A program made the translations under genes and the position numbers. A model generated the notes under the pieces. That model saw nothing but the letters and a program-made list of their open reading frames with translations. It ran no database searches and was not told the DNA's origin. Of a stretch of DNA of 64,000 bases, positions 46,308 through 59,755 are shown in pieces (positions within the stretch are counted from its first letter, which is position 1; the number at the start of each line of letters is the position of its first letter). Source of the DNA: Marivita lacus (GTDB taxonomy: Bacteria; Pseudomonadota; Alphaproteobacteria; Rhodobacterales; Rhodobacteraceae); assembly GCF_014637725.1 (NCBI RefSeq), contig NZ_BMFC01000002.1, positions 248,907-312,906 on the forward strand, given 5' to 3'.

Positions 46308-47080
46308 GTTTCGATGCCGACCTCATCGCCTGCGCGCAGCTGGTCGAACGGGGTGATCCGGACCGGTTTGCCGCAACGATGGCGGCCTCGGTCGAGGCGC
46401 GCAAGGTGCTGTTCCCGATCTACGCCTTCAACGTCGAGGTGTCGCGCGCGCCGTGGCTGACGCAGGAAGCGATCATCGCCGAGATGCGCTTGCAATGGTG
46501 GACCGACGCGCTGGAAGAGATTGCCTCGGGCGGTCTGGTGCGGCGGCACGAGGTTGTGACCTCGCTTGCGCATGTGCTGGATGCGAACTCCGCGCGGCAG
46601 TTGCAGCGTGTGACGCAGGCGCGGCTCTGGGATGTTTATCGCGATCCGTTTGAAGATCAGGCGGCATTTTCAAGATATATCGAAGACACATCCGCGTCCC
46701 TTCTGCTGGCCGCGTCGCAGGCCCTGGGCAATCAGATGCCTGACGCCTTGACCGATCTTGGCTATGCCACGGGGCTCGCGCAGTTCCTGCGCGCGGTGCC
46801 CGAGCTGGAACGTTTGGGGCGGCGGCCCCTGGTGGATGGTCGGCCCGACGCGGTGCGTGCGCTTGCGGCGGAAGGATTGGAGCGTTTGGCACAATCCCGA
46901 CGCGCCCGGTCACAGATCCCGGCCAAGGCCGGGCCCATCGCGCTGACGGCATGGCAGGCCGGACCGATCCTGAAACAGGCGCGATCCGATCCGCGACGCG
47001 TGGCGGATGGTACGCTTGGTATGCCCGAAGCGCACAAAAAACTGCGCCTTATGTGGCAGGCCGCAACCGGCCGTTGGTAA
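46304..47080 (+). CDS. Squalene/phytoene synthase-fold protein, NDUFAF6-like
   Basis: 258 residues of the trans-isoprenyl-synthase fold. The two Asp-rich DxxxD motifs that bind the diphosphate are missing: the first position reads YAFNVEVSRAPW and the second YIEDTSASLLLAAS. These read like NDUFAF6, the mitochondrial complex I assembly factor (AFNVE; GLAQFLRAVP). It is therefore probably not a carotenoid enzyme but an assembly-factor homologue. The ATGA overlap with cimA implies coupled translation. It converges tail to tail with the lipoprotein gene, one base apart. Confidence 0.8.
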   Translation: MSFDADLIACAQLVERGDPDRFAATMAASVEARKVLFPIYAFNVEVSRAPWLTQEAIIAEMRLQWWTDALEEIASGGLVRRHEVVTSLAHVLDANSARQLQRVTQARLWDVYRDPFEDQAAFSRYIEDTSASLLLAASQALGNQMPDALTDLGYATGLAQFLRAVPELERLGRRPLVDGRPDAVRALAAEGLERLAQSRRARSQIPAKAGPIALTAWQAGPILKQARSDPRRVADGTLGMPEAHKKLRLMWQAATGRW

Positions 47081-47081
47081 C

Positions 47082-47324
47082 TCAGAACGCAAGCGCCACG
47101 CTGCATCCCAACCCGGTGGCGAGGATATCCGCCGGATCGCCGACATCATCGACCAGTTCCTTGAGAACCCCGACACCGATCGCGGCCAGACAGCCCGCCG
47201 CCGGGTTGCCGGTTTCCTTAGTCACGACATGGGACACCGCCGCACCAACCGCGAAATGCGCGGCCTTGTCGTAATGTTGGCATCCGGCAAGCAGGGGCAG
47301 GGTGAAGAGCAGACATCGAAACAT
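47082..47324 (-). CDS. Small YfiM-like lipoprotein
   Basis: 80 residues. Lipobox LLAGC at residues about 12-16 predicts lipidation and outer-membrane targeting. The body (YDKAAHFAVGAAVSHVVTKETG ... GVLKELVDDVGDPADILATGLG) has the DKxxHF and KELxD signature of YfiM/DUF2279-type proteins, whose role is unknown. The start MFRCLLFTLPL gives a proper signal; an upstream in-frame codon would disrupt it. Confidence 0.75.
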   Translation of the reverse strand: MFRCLLFTLPLLAGCQHYDKAAHFAVGAAVSHVVTKETGNPAAGCLAAIGVGVLKELVDDVGDPADILATGLGCSVALAF

Positions 47325-47421
47325 GGCAGGCACCGTTCTGGTGAAAGAGGCCTTCACCATGCGCCGCAGGTCTGAAGGCCGCGTTACCTGCGCCCAAGCA
47401 AACTCCGTTGCATTTTAACGA

Positions 47422-48660
47422 TCAGATCGACCGTTCCCTGGGCTGGAACATCAGCCAGATCAAGGCACCACCGGCCAGCACCAGGAATGGCGCCATCGCC
47501 ATGTTCACGGCACTCCAGCCTTCGACCGGGGTGCCGCCCGAACAGTTCAGCAACCCGCCAGAGGCCAATGACGCGATGGTCACACCGCCGAAGACCAGAA
47601 CGTCGTTCATGCCCTGCACACGGCCTCGCTCGTGCGGTTCATGTGCTGCGGTCAGCATGGCGGTGGCGCCGATGAAGCCGAAGTTCCAGCCAAAGCCCAG
47701 CAGGATGAGCGCGATGTAGAAGTTCGCGATATCAACGCCTTGCAGGGCGACAGCCCCCGCAGCGGCAAGGATCACCAAGCCGGTGGCGACGATCTTTTCC
47801 ACGCCGAAGCGCACGATCAGATGGCCTGTAAAGAAGGATGGCGCGAACATTGCCAGCACATGCGCCGACACGATGTCGGCGGCGTTCCCGGCGGTATAGC
47901 CGCAGCCAACCACGGCCAAGGGTGTCGAGGTCATGACGAGGTTCATCAGCGCATAGGTCACCATCGCGCAGATGATCGCCACGGCGATGCGCGGTGTCTT
48001 GAGCAGCTCGAGCCGGGTGCGTCCCTTGGGGTCGTCGGCATGGGGCGCCTTGGGTTTCGGGATGTCGAGGAAGAGAAACAACGTCGCGCCGATGACGTTC
48101 AGCGCAATCGCCGCAAGGTAGGTGCCGAGGAACGGCACGACATACCAATCCGCCGTTCCCTTGACCAGTTGCGGCCCGATCACCGCAGCGGCGAGCCCCC
48201 CGGCCATGACATAGGAAATCGCCTTGGGGCGAAATTCGTCCGTGGCCGTGTCTGCTGCGGCGAAGCGGTAAAAGCCCTGTGCCGACATGTAGATGCCGGT
48301 CAGGAAGCTGCCCAGCAGGAAGACCGGGAAGGACGCGATATAGAGCCCGTAGGCCCCGATCGCCCCGCCCAGCGCGCCGCCCAGAGCACCCACGGCGAAC
48401 CCGGCGCGGCGGCCGTATTTCTGCATGAAGGCGGAAATCGGCGTGGCCGTGACCATCGACCCCAGCACGATCAGCGAGATCGGCAGCGTGGCGAAACAGA
48501 TGTTCGACGCCAGCGACTGCCCGGCCAGACCGCCCACCGTGAACAGCATCGGCATCTGTGCGCCAAGGATGGCTTGGGCCAGAACCAGGACAAACACGTT
48601 GCGCTTGGCGCGGCGGTTTTCGGTGGCGTCGTCGGGGGAGGCGTGGTCAATTGTGCTCAT
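47422..48660 (-). CDS. Major facilitator superfamily transporter
   Basis: 412 residues with 12 probable transmembrane helices. The loop KYGRRAGFAVGALGGALGGAIGAYGLYIASF after helix 2 is the GxxxD/RxGRR motif region of the MFS. The central cytoplasmic loop carries PKPKAPHADDPKGRTRLELLK. Substrate is not evident. The start at 48660 (MSTIDHASPDDATENRRAKRN) is ATG; an upstream TTG is less likely. It is divergent from cobK. Confidence 0.9.
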   Translation of the reverse strand: MSTIDHASPDDATENRRAKRNVFVLVLAQAILGAQMPMLFTVGGLAGQSLASNICFATLPISLIVLGSMVTATPISAFMQKYGRRAGFAVGALGGALGGAIGAYGLYIASFPVFLLGSFLTGIYMSAQGFYRFAAADTATDEFRPKAISYVMAGGLAAAVIGPQLVKGTADWYVVPFLGTYLAAIALNVIGATLFLFLDIPKPKAPHADDPKGRTRLELLKTPRIAVAIICAMVTYALMNLVMTSTPLAVVGCGYTAGNAADIVSAHVLAMFAPSFFTGHLIVRFGVEKIVATGLVILAAAGAVALQGVDIANFYIALILLGFGWNFGFIGATAMLTAAHEPHERGRVQGMNDVLVFGGVTIASLASGGLLNCSGGTPVEGWSAVNMAMAPFLVLAGGALIWLMFQPRERSI

Positions 48661-48736
48661 GTCGCAAGCCGTATGCCCAAATTCAAATTCCTGCAAGTGT
48701 GCCTGCGCCCGAATGGCGGTTTTGTAAGCGGCTGGA

Positions 48737-49477
48737 ATGACGGTTTTCGACGGCTCAAATTCGGCGAACTATGGCTCTGTGACGATCCTTGGCGGATCGG
48801 CTGAAGCACGTGATCTGGCAGCACATCTGGGTGCGCGGGCGCGGCTCTGGCTGCCTGCGCGGGACCGGATGACCGGGCAGGGTGGATCTGACCTCGCAAC
48901 CTTGTCCGAGCTTGTGCACGCGGCAGAGGCGCTGGTGATCGCGCCACATCCTTGCGATGTGGACAGTCTGACATTGGGTGCGCGTGTGGCCGCACAGAGC
49001 GCCGTGCCGCATGTCACGCTGGCGCGTCCGGAATGGCGGGCCACGCGGCGGGATCGCTGGATCATCCTGCGCTCTGCACGTGACGCGGCGCGGGCGATTC
49101 CCGCAGGGTCTCGCGTGCTGGTCACCCTGGGCCGGCCTGCGCTGCGCGAGATGCGGGCGCTGCGCCACGCGCATCTCTTCGTTCGGCAACTGACGGCCCA
49201 TTCCGATCCGTTCCCGCTGGCGCATGGCCGCTACCTGCACGGGACAGCCCCCTTTACCGTGGCGCAGGAGATCGGACTGATGCGCAGGTTCCGGATCGAC
49301 GCTGTGCTGACCCGCAACGCAGGAGGGCCGGGTGGCTGGCCGAAGATCGCCGCGGCCCGTGCGTTGGGCCTGCCGGTCTATATGGTGGCACGGCCGCGCA
49401 TCACCTCCGGGCCTGTGGTGGCCTCGGTCGACGCGGCACTGGATTGGATGGGAGAGCGCCTGTGGTTGGACGGCTGA
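48737..49477 (+). CDS. cobK: Precorrin-6A/cobalt-precorrin-6A reductase
   Basis: 246 residues. The dinucleotide-binding start VTILGGSAEARDLAAHL and the conserved C-terminal block LTRNAGGPGGWPKIAAARALGLPVYMVARP are those of CobK/CbiJ. It reduces the macrocycle of precorrin-6A with NADPH in cobalamin synthesis. No other cob gene is in the window, so it is separated from the main pathway cluster here. Its 3' end overlaps the DNA glycosylase start by 16 bases. Confidence 0.85.
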   Translation: MTVFDGSNSANYGSVTILGGSAEARDLAAHLGARARLWLPARDRMTGQGGSDLATLSELVHAAEALVIAPHPCDVDSLTLGARVAAQSAVPHVTLARPEWRATRRDRWIILRSARDAARAIPAGSRVLVTLGRPALREMRALRHAHLFVRQLTAHSDPFPLAHGRYLHGTAPFTVAQEIGLMRRFRIDAVLTRNAGGPGGWPKIAAARALGLPVYMVARPRITSGPVVASVDAALDWMGERLWLDG

Positions 49478-50091
49478 TCGAAACGGAGGCTTGCGTGGCC
49501 GAAGGCGCCGACTGGCTGGCGCGCACCGAGCCGCGCTTTGCCCATGCGCTGGAACAGACCGGTCCGCTGCCGCTGCGGCGCAAGCCGGACGGGTTTGCGC
49601 AATTGCTCAGTGCCATCGTCAGCCAGCAGGTCAGCGTCGCCTCGGCCCGCGCGATCTGGGGCAAGCTGGAGGAGGCGGGCGCTGTGACGCCCGACGCGGT
49701 ATGGGCGTGTGGACAGGACGGCTTGCGCGATCTGGGCCTCAGCCGTCAGAAAGCACGCTATGCCTGTGCGCTTGCCGAAGCATCGATCGACTATGACGCG
49801 TTGCGCGATGAACCCGATGACGAGGTCATCAAGACACTGACCGCCGTGACCGGCGTCGGCGTCTGGACCGCCGAGATCTACGCCATGTTCTCGCTTGGCC
49901 GGGCGGATGTGTTCGCGCCGGGAGATCTGGCCCTGCAGGAAAGCGCCCGCATGCTGTTCGATCTGCCCGAACGGCCAAAGGAAAAGCCGCTCCGCCAGAT
50001 GGCCGAGGCATGGAGCCCTTGGAGATCGGTTGCGGCGCGCGCGCTCTGGGCCTACTACCATGTCGCAAAGGATCGAGAGGGGATCGCATGA
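49462..50091 (+). CDS. alkA: DNA-3-methyladenine glycosylase II-like (HhH-GPD)
   Basis: 209 residues. The HhH-GPD fold is clear: GFAQLLSAIVSQQVSVASARAIWGKLE, the helix-hairpin-helix LTAVTGVGVWTAEIYAMFSLGRADVF, and the catalytic aspartate in PGDLALQES. It excises alkylated bases to start base-excision repair. The most likely start is GTG 49462 behind GGGAGAG, overlapping cobK; TTG 49444 is possible. It overlaps the downstream esterase by four bases (ATGA). Confidence 0.9.
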   Translation: MVGRLIETEACVAEGADWLARTEPRFAHALEQTGPLPLRRKPDGFAQLLSAIVSQQVSVASARAIWGKLEEAGAVTPDAVWACGQDGLRDLGLSRQKARYACALAEASIDYDALRDEPDDEVIKTLTAVTGVGVWTAEIYAMFSLGRADVFAPGDLALQESARMLFDLPERPKEKPLRQMAEAWSPWRSVAARALWAYYHVAKDREGIA

Positions 50092-50753
50092 CACGGGTGT
50101 TGAACGCAGGTCGCAAGGAACCGGTTTCCGGTGAAATCCGCTCTGCCGTGGTGTTTCTGCACGGCTACGGGGCCAATGGCGCGGACCTTCTGGGGCTGGC
50201 CGATCCGATGGGCGAACACCTGCCCGACACGCTGTTCGTGGCGCCCGATGCGCCCGAGGCCTGCGCAGGTGCGCCGTTCGGGTTTCAATGGTTCCCGATC
50301 CCGTGGATCGACGGGTCGTCGGAAGAGGAATCCATGTCTGGCATGGCCAGCGCGGTCAACGATCTGAACGCGTTTCTCGATGCGCTGATGGTGGACGAGG
50401 ACCTGTTGCCGGAACAGGTGGTGTTGTTCGGCTTCAGCCAGGGTACGATGATGGGCCTGCATGTCGCGCCGCGCCGCGAAGACCCGATTGCCGGGATGGT
50501 GGCCTTTTCCGGACGGTTGCTGGCACCGGAACTGCTGGCCGACGAGGTGGAGAGCCGCTTTCCGATCCTGCTGGTGCATGGCGATCAGGATGACGTGGTC
50601 CCGCCGCAAGCCCTGCCAGACGCGGCAGAAGCGCTGCAGAACGCGGGTTGGGAAGACGTGTTCGCCCATATCATGAAGGGCACCGCGCATGGAATCGCGC
50701 CCGATGGTCTGTCGGTGGCGCTGGCCTTCATGCGGGACAAGTGCAACCTCTGA
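50088..50753 (+). CDS. Carboxylesterase/phospholipase (alpha/beta hydrolase)
   Basis: 221 residues, the LysoPL/carboxylesterase type. Triad: serine in LFGFSQGTMMGL, aspartate in LVHGDQDDVVPPQ, histidine in GTAHGIAPDG. Oxyanion region VVFLHGYGANGADLL. It probably hydrolyses short acyl esters. The ATG at 50088 overlaps the glycosylase stop and follows GAGAGGGG. It converges with the glycosyltransferase gene. Confidence 0.9.
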   Translation: MTRVLNAGRKEPVSGEIRSAVVFLHGYGANGADLLGLADPMGEHLPDTLFVAPDAPEACAGAPFGFQWFPIPWIDGSSEEESMSGMASAVNDLNAFLDALMVDEDLLPEQVVLFGFSQGTMMGLHVAPRREDPIAGMVAFSGRLLAPELLADEVESRFPILLVHGDQDDVVPPQALPDAAEALQNAGWEDVFAHIMKGTAHGIAPDGLSVALAFMRDKCNL

Positions 50754-50759
50754 CGCGGC

Positions 50760-52550
50760 TCAGGCCAGACCGTCCACCAGTTCGAGGAAATCCGGATACC
50801 GCGTGACGAACTGCGCGTGCTGGTCGGGAAATCGCTCTGCGAACAGATCCAGATGCGCGCGGCATTCCACCGGGCGGCCCAGACGGCGGGCCAGCCAGAT
50901 GCAGCGCACAATCGGGCGCTGGTCGCGGGGGTGCAGCGCGATCTTCTGCTGGAACCCGTGATACATCCCGCCCAGATCGCGGCTCAGGTGACATTGGTGG
51001 ATATAGACATCCAGCAGCCTGTCCCTGTGCTGCGCCGAAGCCTTTTCCAGCGCGCGCAGGGCCTCGGCCTTGAGGTCGCGGGCAGACAGGTCGAAAAAGA
51101 ATCGGTTTGAGATCAGATCGTCGATCAGACGGTGATAGCGGTTGCGGTACCTGTCGAAGGAATAGTGCTCGACCGAGGCGGCACAGCCCGCTGCGTAGCG
51201 GTCACGGGAGTGATGCAGCTCGAGGATGGCCGCCGCGATGGCGTCGATATCGCCGGGCTGCACCAACTCGCCATTTTGCCCCGGCCGGATCAATTCCCGC
51301 GGCCCGTAATCCACGTCATAGCTGATGACCGGGCAGTCGCAGCTCAGCGCTTCGAGCAGCGCGAGGCCGAAGCCTTCGGTCATGGTCGGCGCAAGCGAGA
51401 AGAGGCTTTGGCTGAACACCTGAGCGGCGTTCGCGGTGTGGCCCATCAGGTGCACCCGGTCGCCGCACTCATGATGGTCGATCAATTGCTGCAACCGCGC
51501 CTCGCCCAACCCCGAGCCGTAGATCAGGTAGTTGGTGTCCGGGATCCGGTGCATCACGCGCACGAAGGCCTCGATGCACTGGTGGATCGGCTTGCCCGTC
51601 AACTCGAGCCGCGACACGGTGCAGATATGGGCACGAGGGCCGATGGCGGTAAGGCGCGCGTTGGTGAAATGTGGAATCACGCGGATCGGGGCCTTGTGCG
51701 CAACCTCCGACTCCAATCGCGCCTTGTGCACAGTCGTCGCCGTGATGATCGCATCGCCATCGAACGCTTCGATCAACCCGCGTGACCGGGGCACGATCTT
51801 TCCCGAGGGGTTGCGGTGATCGGCATGCAGGAAGAGCACCTTGCGCGCCGGGATCGGCCGCGACAGGTAGGCCGATGTCACACCGTCGATGAACACGATC
51901 GCGTCTTCCGGGAAATGCCGCAACACCAAGGCGCGGTGATGGGCGACATCCTCCCTGAAGGTGCGGCCCAGCGAGAAATCCTCGATCTCGACCAGCGCCC
52001 CGTGTTCGCGCAATGCCCGGCAGCGGGGCCTTCCACCGACAAAGGCCGTCCGGTCGACGCACCCGTCGCCATGGGCGTCGCGGCTTTCGATCAGATGGTC
52101 GTCAATGTATTTCAGCCGGATGTCGCGGGTCGGGTCCGTCAGGATATGCCGCGTGGTCATCACTCCGGCGGCGGTCTGCTCTAGGCTGTCGCGCATCACG
52201 GGCGCGCCGTCCTTGAGGTAGGTGATGCGCTCCTTCCGGCCTGTCTTGATCTTGCTGTCGTCCCATTCGGGCAGGGCAGGCGCGTCTTGCAGTGGCAGGC
52301 CTTCCGGCGCGCAGATCTCGTAGATCGACTGCTGGGTGATCCGCGGGTCCAATCGCCCCGCCGCGACCAGTTCGGCAAAGGCGATCTTCTGGTTGCAGCC
52401 ATGTTGCAGGTTGAGCAGCGTCACCCGCGTTCCGTCGCGATCCGCCAGCAGGTTCATCCGGGTGAAGACCGCGTTGATCTTGCCGCCACCCACATTGGCG
52501 CCCAACTTGGGCAAGATACAGATGACATGGGCGCTGGCGGGGTCAGGCAT
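50760..52550 (-). CDS. GT4-family glycosyltransferase, TarM/TagE-like
   Basis: 596 residues. The C-terminal GT4 domain has the nucleotide-sugar motif EGFGLALLEALSCDCPVISYDV. A middle segment RKVLFLHADHRNPSG and a long N-terminal half resemble the poly(glycerol- or ribitol-phosphate) glucosyltransferase group (TagE/TarM/GtfA). The acceptor in this Gram-negative host is unknown, perhaps a surface polysaccharide. Starts are uncertain: ATG 52550 (MPDPASAHVICILPKLG) is chosen; TTG 52592 would add 14 residues. No other polysaccharide gene is adjacent. Confidence 0.82.
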   Translation of the reverse strand: MPDPASAHVICILPKLGANVGGGKINAVFTRMNLLADRDGTRVTLLNLQHGCNQKIAFAELVAAGRLDPRITQQSIYEICAPEGLPLQDAPALPEWDDSKIKTGRKERITYLKDGAPVMRDSLEQTAAGVMTTRHILTDPTRDIRLKYIDDHLIESRDAHGDGCVDRTAFVGGRPRCRALREHGALVEIEDFSLGRTFREDVAHHRALVLRHFPEDAIVFIDGVTSAYLSRPIPARKVLFLHADHRNPSGKIVPRSRGLIEAFDGDAIITATTVHKARLESEVAHKAPIRVIPHFTNARLTAIGPRAHICTVSRLELTGKPIHQCIEAFVRVMHRIPDTNYLIYGSGLGEARLQQLIDHHECGDRVHLMGHTANAAQVFSQSLFSLAPTMTEGFGLALLEALSCDCPVISYDVDYGPRELIRPGQNGELVQPGDIDAIAAAILELHHSRDRYAAGCAASVEHYSFDRYRNRYHRLIDDLISNRFFFDLSARDLKAEALRALEKASAQHRDRLLDVYIHQCHLSRDLGGMYHGFQQKIALHPRDQRPIVRCIWLARRLGRPVECRAHLDLFAERFPDQHAQFVTRYPDFLELVDGLA

Positions 52551-52633
52551 CGGGGACGGGTCTTTGTGCTGCTCGCCCTCAGCGTCGATCAAGCGCGGCC
52601 CGGACGCAATGATTTTCGGTCAGCGGCGTCCTG

Positions 52634-53773
52634 TCAGCCGCGCCAGATCCATCCACCGCCCAAAATGCGGCTGCCGTCGGTCTGGTAGAACACGCAGGCC
52701 TGACCCGGCGACACCCCTTCCTCGGGGGTCAGCAGTTCCACCTCGGCTTCGGTCGCAGACAGGGGCCGTATGATCGCCTCGCGCGGCGGGCGGGTCGAGC
52801 GGACCTTGACCGACACATGCCACTCGGGCCGGCTGTCAAAGGGGGTGTCGCCCAGCCAGTTGATCTCGCGCACCGGGATCGTGCGGGTGGACAGCAAGTC
52901 TTTCGGCCCGACGATCACCTGCTTGGCGTCCACATCCAGCCTGACCACGTAAAGCGGCTCGTCCAGCCCGCCGATGCCAAGCCCCCGGCGCTGGCCGATC
53001 GTATAGTGGATCACGCCGTTATGCGTGCCCAGAACGCGACCATCGGCATGTACGATTTCGCCGGGTTCCGCCGCACCGGGGCGAAGTTTCTCGATCACCT
53101 GCGCGTAGTTGCCGTTCGGCACAAAGCAGATGTCCTGGCTGTCGGGCTTGTCGGCCACCTGCAGGCCATATCGCGCCGCCAGTTCGCGGGTCGCGTCCTT
53201 GGAGGGCAGGTGGCCCAGCGGAAAGCGCAGGTAATCAAGCTGTTCCGGCGTGGTCGAGAACAGGAAATAGCTCTGGTCGCGGTTCGCATCCTCGGCGCTG
53301 TGCAGCTCGGGGCCGTGTTCGCCCATCTTGCGCTGGATGTAATGCCCGGTCGCCATGCAGTCTGCTTCAAGGTCCTTGGCGGTCTCCAGCAGGTCCTTGA
53401 ACTTCACGCGCTCGTTGCAGCGGATGCAGGGCACAGGTGTCGCGCCCGCCAGATAGCTGTCGGCGAATTCGTCGATCACCGCATCCTTGAAGATATTCTC
53501 GTAATCCAGCACGTAATGCGGAAAGCCCATATCCTCGGCCACGCGGCGCGCATCGTGGATGTCGAGGCCGGCGCAACACGCGCCCTTCTTGGCCAGCGCC
53601 GCGCCGTGATCGTAAAGCTGCAACGTCACGCCGACGACATCATAGCCTTCCTCGGCCAGTTGCGCTGCGACAACCGAACTGTCCACGCCGCCCGACATGG
53701 CCACGACCACGCGGGTTTCCGCAGGCGGCTTGGCGAATCCAAGCGAATTGAGGGTCGGCACATCGAGGGCCAT
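52634..53773 (-). CDS. mnmA: tRNA-specific 2-thiouridylase
   Basis: 379 residues. MnmA thiolates U34 of tRNA-Lys, -Glu and -Gln. PP-loop SGGVDSS, catalytic cysteine in [11 protein letters not shown] and second cysteine in [11 protein letters not shown] are intact. The start at 53773 ([33 protein letters not shown]) follows GGAGA; the upstream in-frame extension is not conserved. It is divergent from sciP. Confidence 0.97.
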   Translation of the reverse strand: MALDVPTLNSLGFAKPPAETRVVVAMSGGVDSSVVAAQLAEEGYDVVGVTLQLYDHGAALAKKGACCAGLDIHDARRVAEDMGFPHYVLDYENIFKDAVIDEFADSYLAGATPVPCIRCNERVKFKDLLETAKDLEADCMATGHYIQRKMGEHGPELHSAEDANRDQSYFLFSTTPEQLDYLRFPLGHLPSKDATRELAARYGLQVADKPDSQDICFVPNGNYAQVIEKLRPGAAEPGEIVHADGRVLGTHNGVIHYTIGQRRGLGIGGLDEPLYVVRLDVDAKQVIVGPKDLLSTRTIPVREINWLGDTPFDSRPEWHVSVKVRSTRPPREAIIRPLSATEAEVELLTPEEGVSPGQACVFYQTDGSRILGGGWIWRG

Positions 53774-53917
53774 TGGGGAGTCTCCGGTCGGTGAGGCTGA
53801 TCGCGCGAAATATAGGCAAATCCGACATACTCTCAACCCTTGGCTTCACGTCACATTAAGGCTGACCCCGCAAAAGTTCCCGAAAGCTGAAATTCAGGGC
53901 TTGGAAAGGGCCGGAAC

Positions 53918-54190
53918 ATGTATCTCAAGAAAGCAAACGGCCCCCGCACGGTCACGCTTGCCGATGGCACGATCCTGTCGCGCGCTGATCTGCCGCCGCC
54001 CAACACCTATCGCTGGGTGGCATCGCGCAAGGCGATTGTCGTCGATGCGGTGGTGCACCAGTTGCTGTCCCGCAAGGAAGCAATGGCGCGCTACGATCTC
54101 AGTGACGAGGAACTCGATGCGTGGATCGCCGCATCGCTCTTGCACGGACGCGATGCGCTCAAGGCGACAGCGGTGCAGAGGTTCAGGTGA
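53918..54190 (+). CDS. sciP: CtrA inhibitor SciP (DUF1153)
   Basis: 90 residues, the length of SciP. The DUF1153 sequence includes YLKKANGPRTVTLADGTILSRADLPPPNTYRWVASRKAIVV and a tetrahelical HTH (RKEAMARYDLSDEELDAWI). In Caulobacter SciP binds CtrA-controlled promoters and blocks RNA polymerase recruitment in late cell cycle. Here it is 117 bases upstream of ctrA in the same direction, a conserved neighbourhood. Confidence 0.95.
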   Translation: MYLKKANGPRTVTLADGTILSRADLPPPNTYRWVASRKAIVVDAVVHQLLSRKEAMARYDLSDEELDAWIAASLLHGRDALKATAVQRFR

Positions 54191-54239
54191 GCGCTGCGTG
54201 TTTAGACAATCTTAAGTTGTTTTTCTTCTGGTGTGCATG

Positions 54240-54254
54240 CTAACCTAAGGTTAA
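54240..54254 (+). promoter_or_regulatory. CtrA-box-like site upstream of ctrA
   Basis: CTAA-CCTAAGG-TTAA fits the CtrA consensus TTAA-N7-TTAA in 7 of 8 positions with the correct 7-base spacing, 54 bases before the ctrA start. It is a likely autoregulatory site. Confidence 0.6.
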
Positions 54255-54307
54255 CCTTTTGCGTCCAGAGTGACTGGTGCCGGACGTTGACATTGCGGAG
54301 AAACTGG

Positions 54308-55018
54308 ATGCGCGTACTCTTGGTCGAAGACGACCCGACGACGTCGAAAAGCATCGAATTGATGCTGGGTAATGCCAATCTGAACGTCTATTCCACCGAT
54401 CTGGGGGAAGAAGGCATCGATCTGGCCAAGCTGTATGACTATGATTTGATCCTGCTTGATCTGAACCTGCCCGACATGAACGGCTTTGATGTGCTGCGAC
54501 AATTGCGCCTTGCACGTATCGAAACGCCGATCCTGATCCTGTCGGGCAACGATGCCAGCGAGGACAAGATCAAGGGATTCGGTTTCGGGGCCGATGACTA
54601 CCTCACCAAACCGTTTCACCGCGAGGAACTGATCGCACGGATTCACGCCATCATCCGCCGGTCCAAGGGGCATTCCCAGTCGATCATCCGCACCGGCAAG
54701 GTCGAGGTCAATCTCGACGCCAAGACGGTGCAGGTCGAGGGCAACACGGTGCACCTGACGGGCAAGGAATACCAGATGCTCGAACTGCTGAGCCTGCGCA
54801 AGGGAACCACCCTGACGAAGGAGATGTTTCTCAACCATCTCTACGGCGGCATGGATGAACCCGAGTTGAAGATCATCGACGTGTTCATCTGCAAACTGCG
54901 CAAGAAACTCTCCGAAGCGACGGGTGATGGCAGCCATATCGAAACCGTCTGGGGCCGTGGCTATGTGCTGCGCGACCCCGAGGTTGAGGAAAACGGGCGC
55001 ATCGCCATAGGGGCGTGA
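54308..55018 (+). CDS. ctrA: Cell-cycle response regulator CtrA
   Basis: 236 residues. An OmpR-type response regulator with phosphoacceptor D51 ([13 protein letters not shown]), signalling lysine in DDYLTKPFH, and a winged-helix DNA-binding domain (about 125-225; [16 protein letters not shown] ... [14 protein letters not shown]). CtrA governs motility, gene-transfer-agent and cell-cycle genes in this group. The start [20 protein letters not shown] at 54308 is the family start with GGAGAAACTGG upstream. An inhibitor gene (sciP) precedes it. Confidence 0.97.
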   Translation: MRVLLVEDDPTTSKSIELMLGNANLNVYSTDLGEEGIDLAKLYDYDLILLDLNLPDMNGFDVLRQLRLARIETPILILSGNDASEDKIKGFGFGADDYLTKPFHREELIARIHAIIRRSKGHSQSIIRTGKVEVNLDAKTVQVEGNTVHLTGKEYQMLELLSLRKGTTLTKEMFLNHLYGGMDEPELKIIDVFICKLRKKLSEATGDGSHIETVWGRGYVLRDPEVEENGRIAIGA

Positions 55019-55045
55019 CGCCCGGGTGACGCCGGGTGACACTGA

Positions 55046-59412
<4,367 letters not shown>

Positions 59413-59420
59413 CCCCTTTT

Positions 59421-59445
59421 GTTCTCAAATGTTCTCAAAAAGTTC
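59421..59445 (+). promoter_or_regulatory. LexA (SOS) box with three GTTC half-sites
   Basis: GTTC occurs at 59421, 59431 and 59442. The last two form GTTC-TCAAAAA-GTTC, an exact match to the alphaproteobacterial LexA consensus GTTC-N7-GTTC. A GAAC half-site lies at 59469-59472. It is 54 bases before the microprotein start. Confidence 0.75.
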
Positions 59446-59498
59446 TTTACAGAGCGATCTGGTTATGAGAACAAAAGAGCAACAAGGAGGACATTACC

Positions 59499-59633
59499 AT
59501 GATGCAACGGATCAAAACCTCTCTTCATGCGGCCAAAGCCCAGACCAATACAGCGCTTCTCGAAGACGCGCTGGGGGCTGTGTCGCTGGTTGTCATGCTG
59601 GTTGCGGCGCTGCATCTTCCGGTGCTTGTCTGA
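59499..59633 (+). CDS. Putative SOS-induced small membrane protein
   Basis: 44 residues behind a consensus AAGGAGG site 8 bases upstream. The cationic, amphipathic start (MMQRIKTSLHAAKAQTNTAL) is followed by one hydrophobic segment (about 24-44; ALGAVSLVVMLVAALHLPVL). A LexA box lies 54 bases upstream and a strong terminator 123 bases downstream, giving a stand-alone unit. By size, topology and control it parallels Caulobacter SidA, a SOS-induced single-span inhibitor of cell division; no sequence kinship is claimed. ATG 59502 is an alternative start. Confidence 0.7.
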   Translation: MMQRIKTSLHAAKAQTNTALLEDALGAVSLVVMLVAALHLPVLV

Positions 59634-59755
59634 CTTTGTTTTCTGCCTGCGTGTTTCGCCTGAACGCTCATCCGCATCCTGTCCCAAAAGATGCACCTGT
59701 CCCAGAAGGTAGCCTGCCTTCCGAGCGATGATGGCCCCAAAGAACACGTCACTTC

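Noticed and set aside
46304-47080. Carotenoid gene (crtB)
   Set aside because: Both catalytic Asp motifs are absent and no other carotenoid gene is near.
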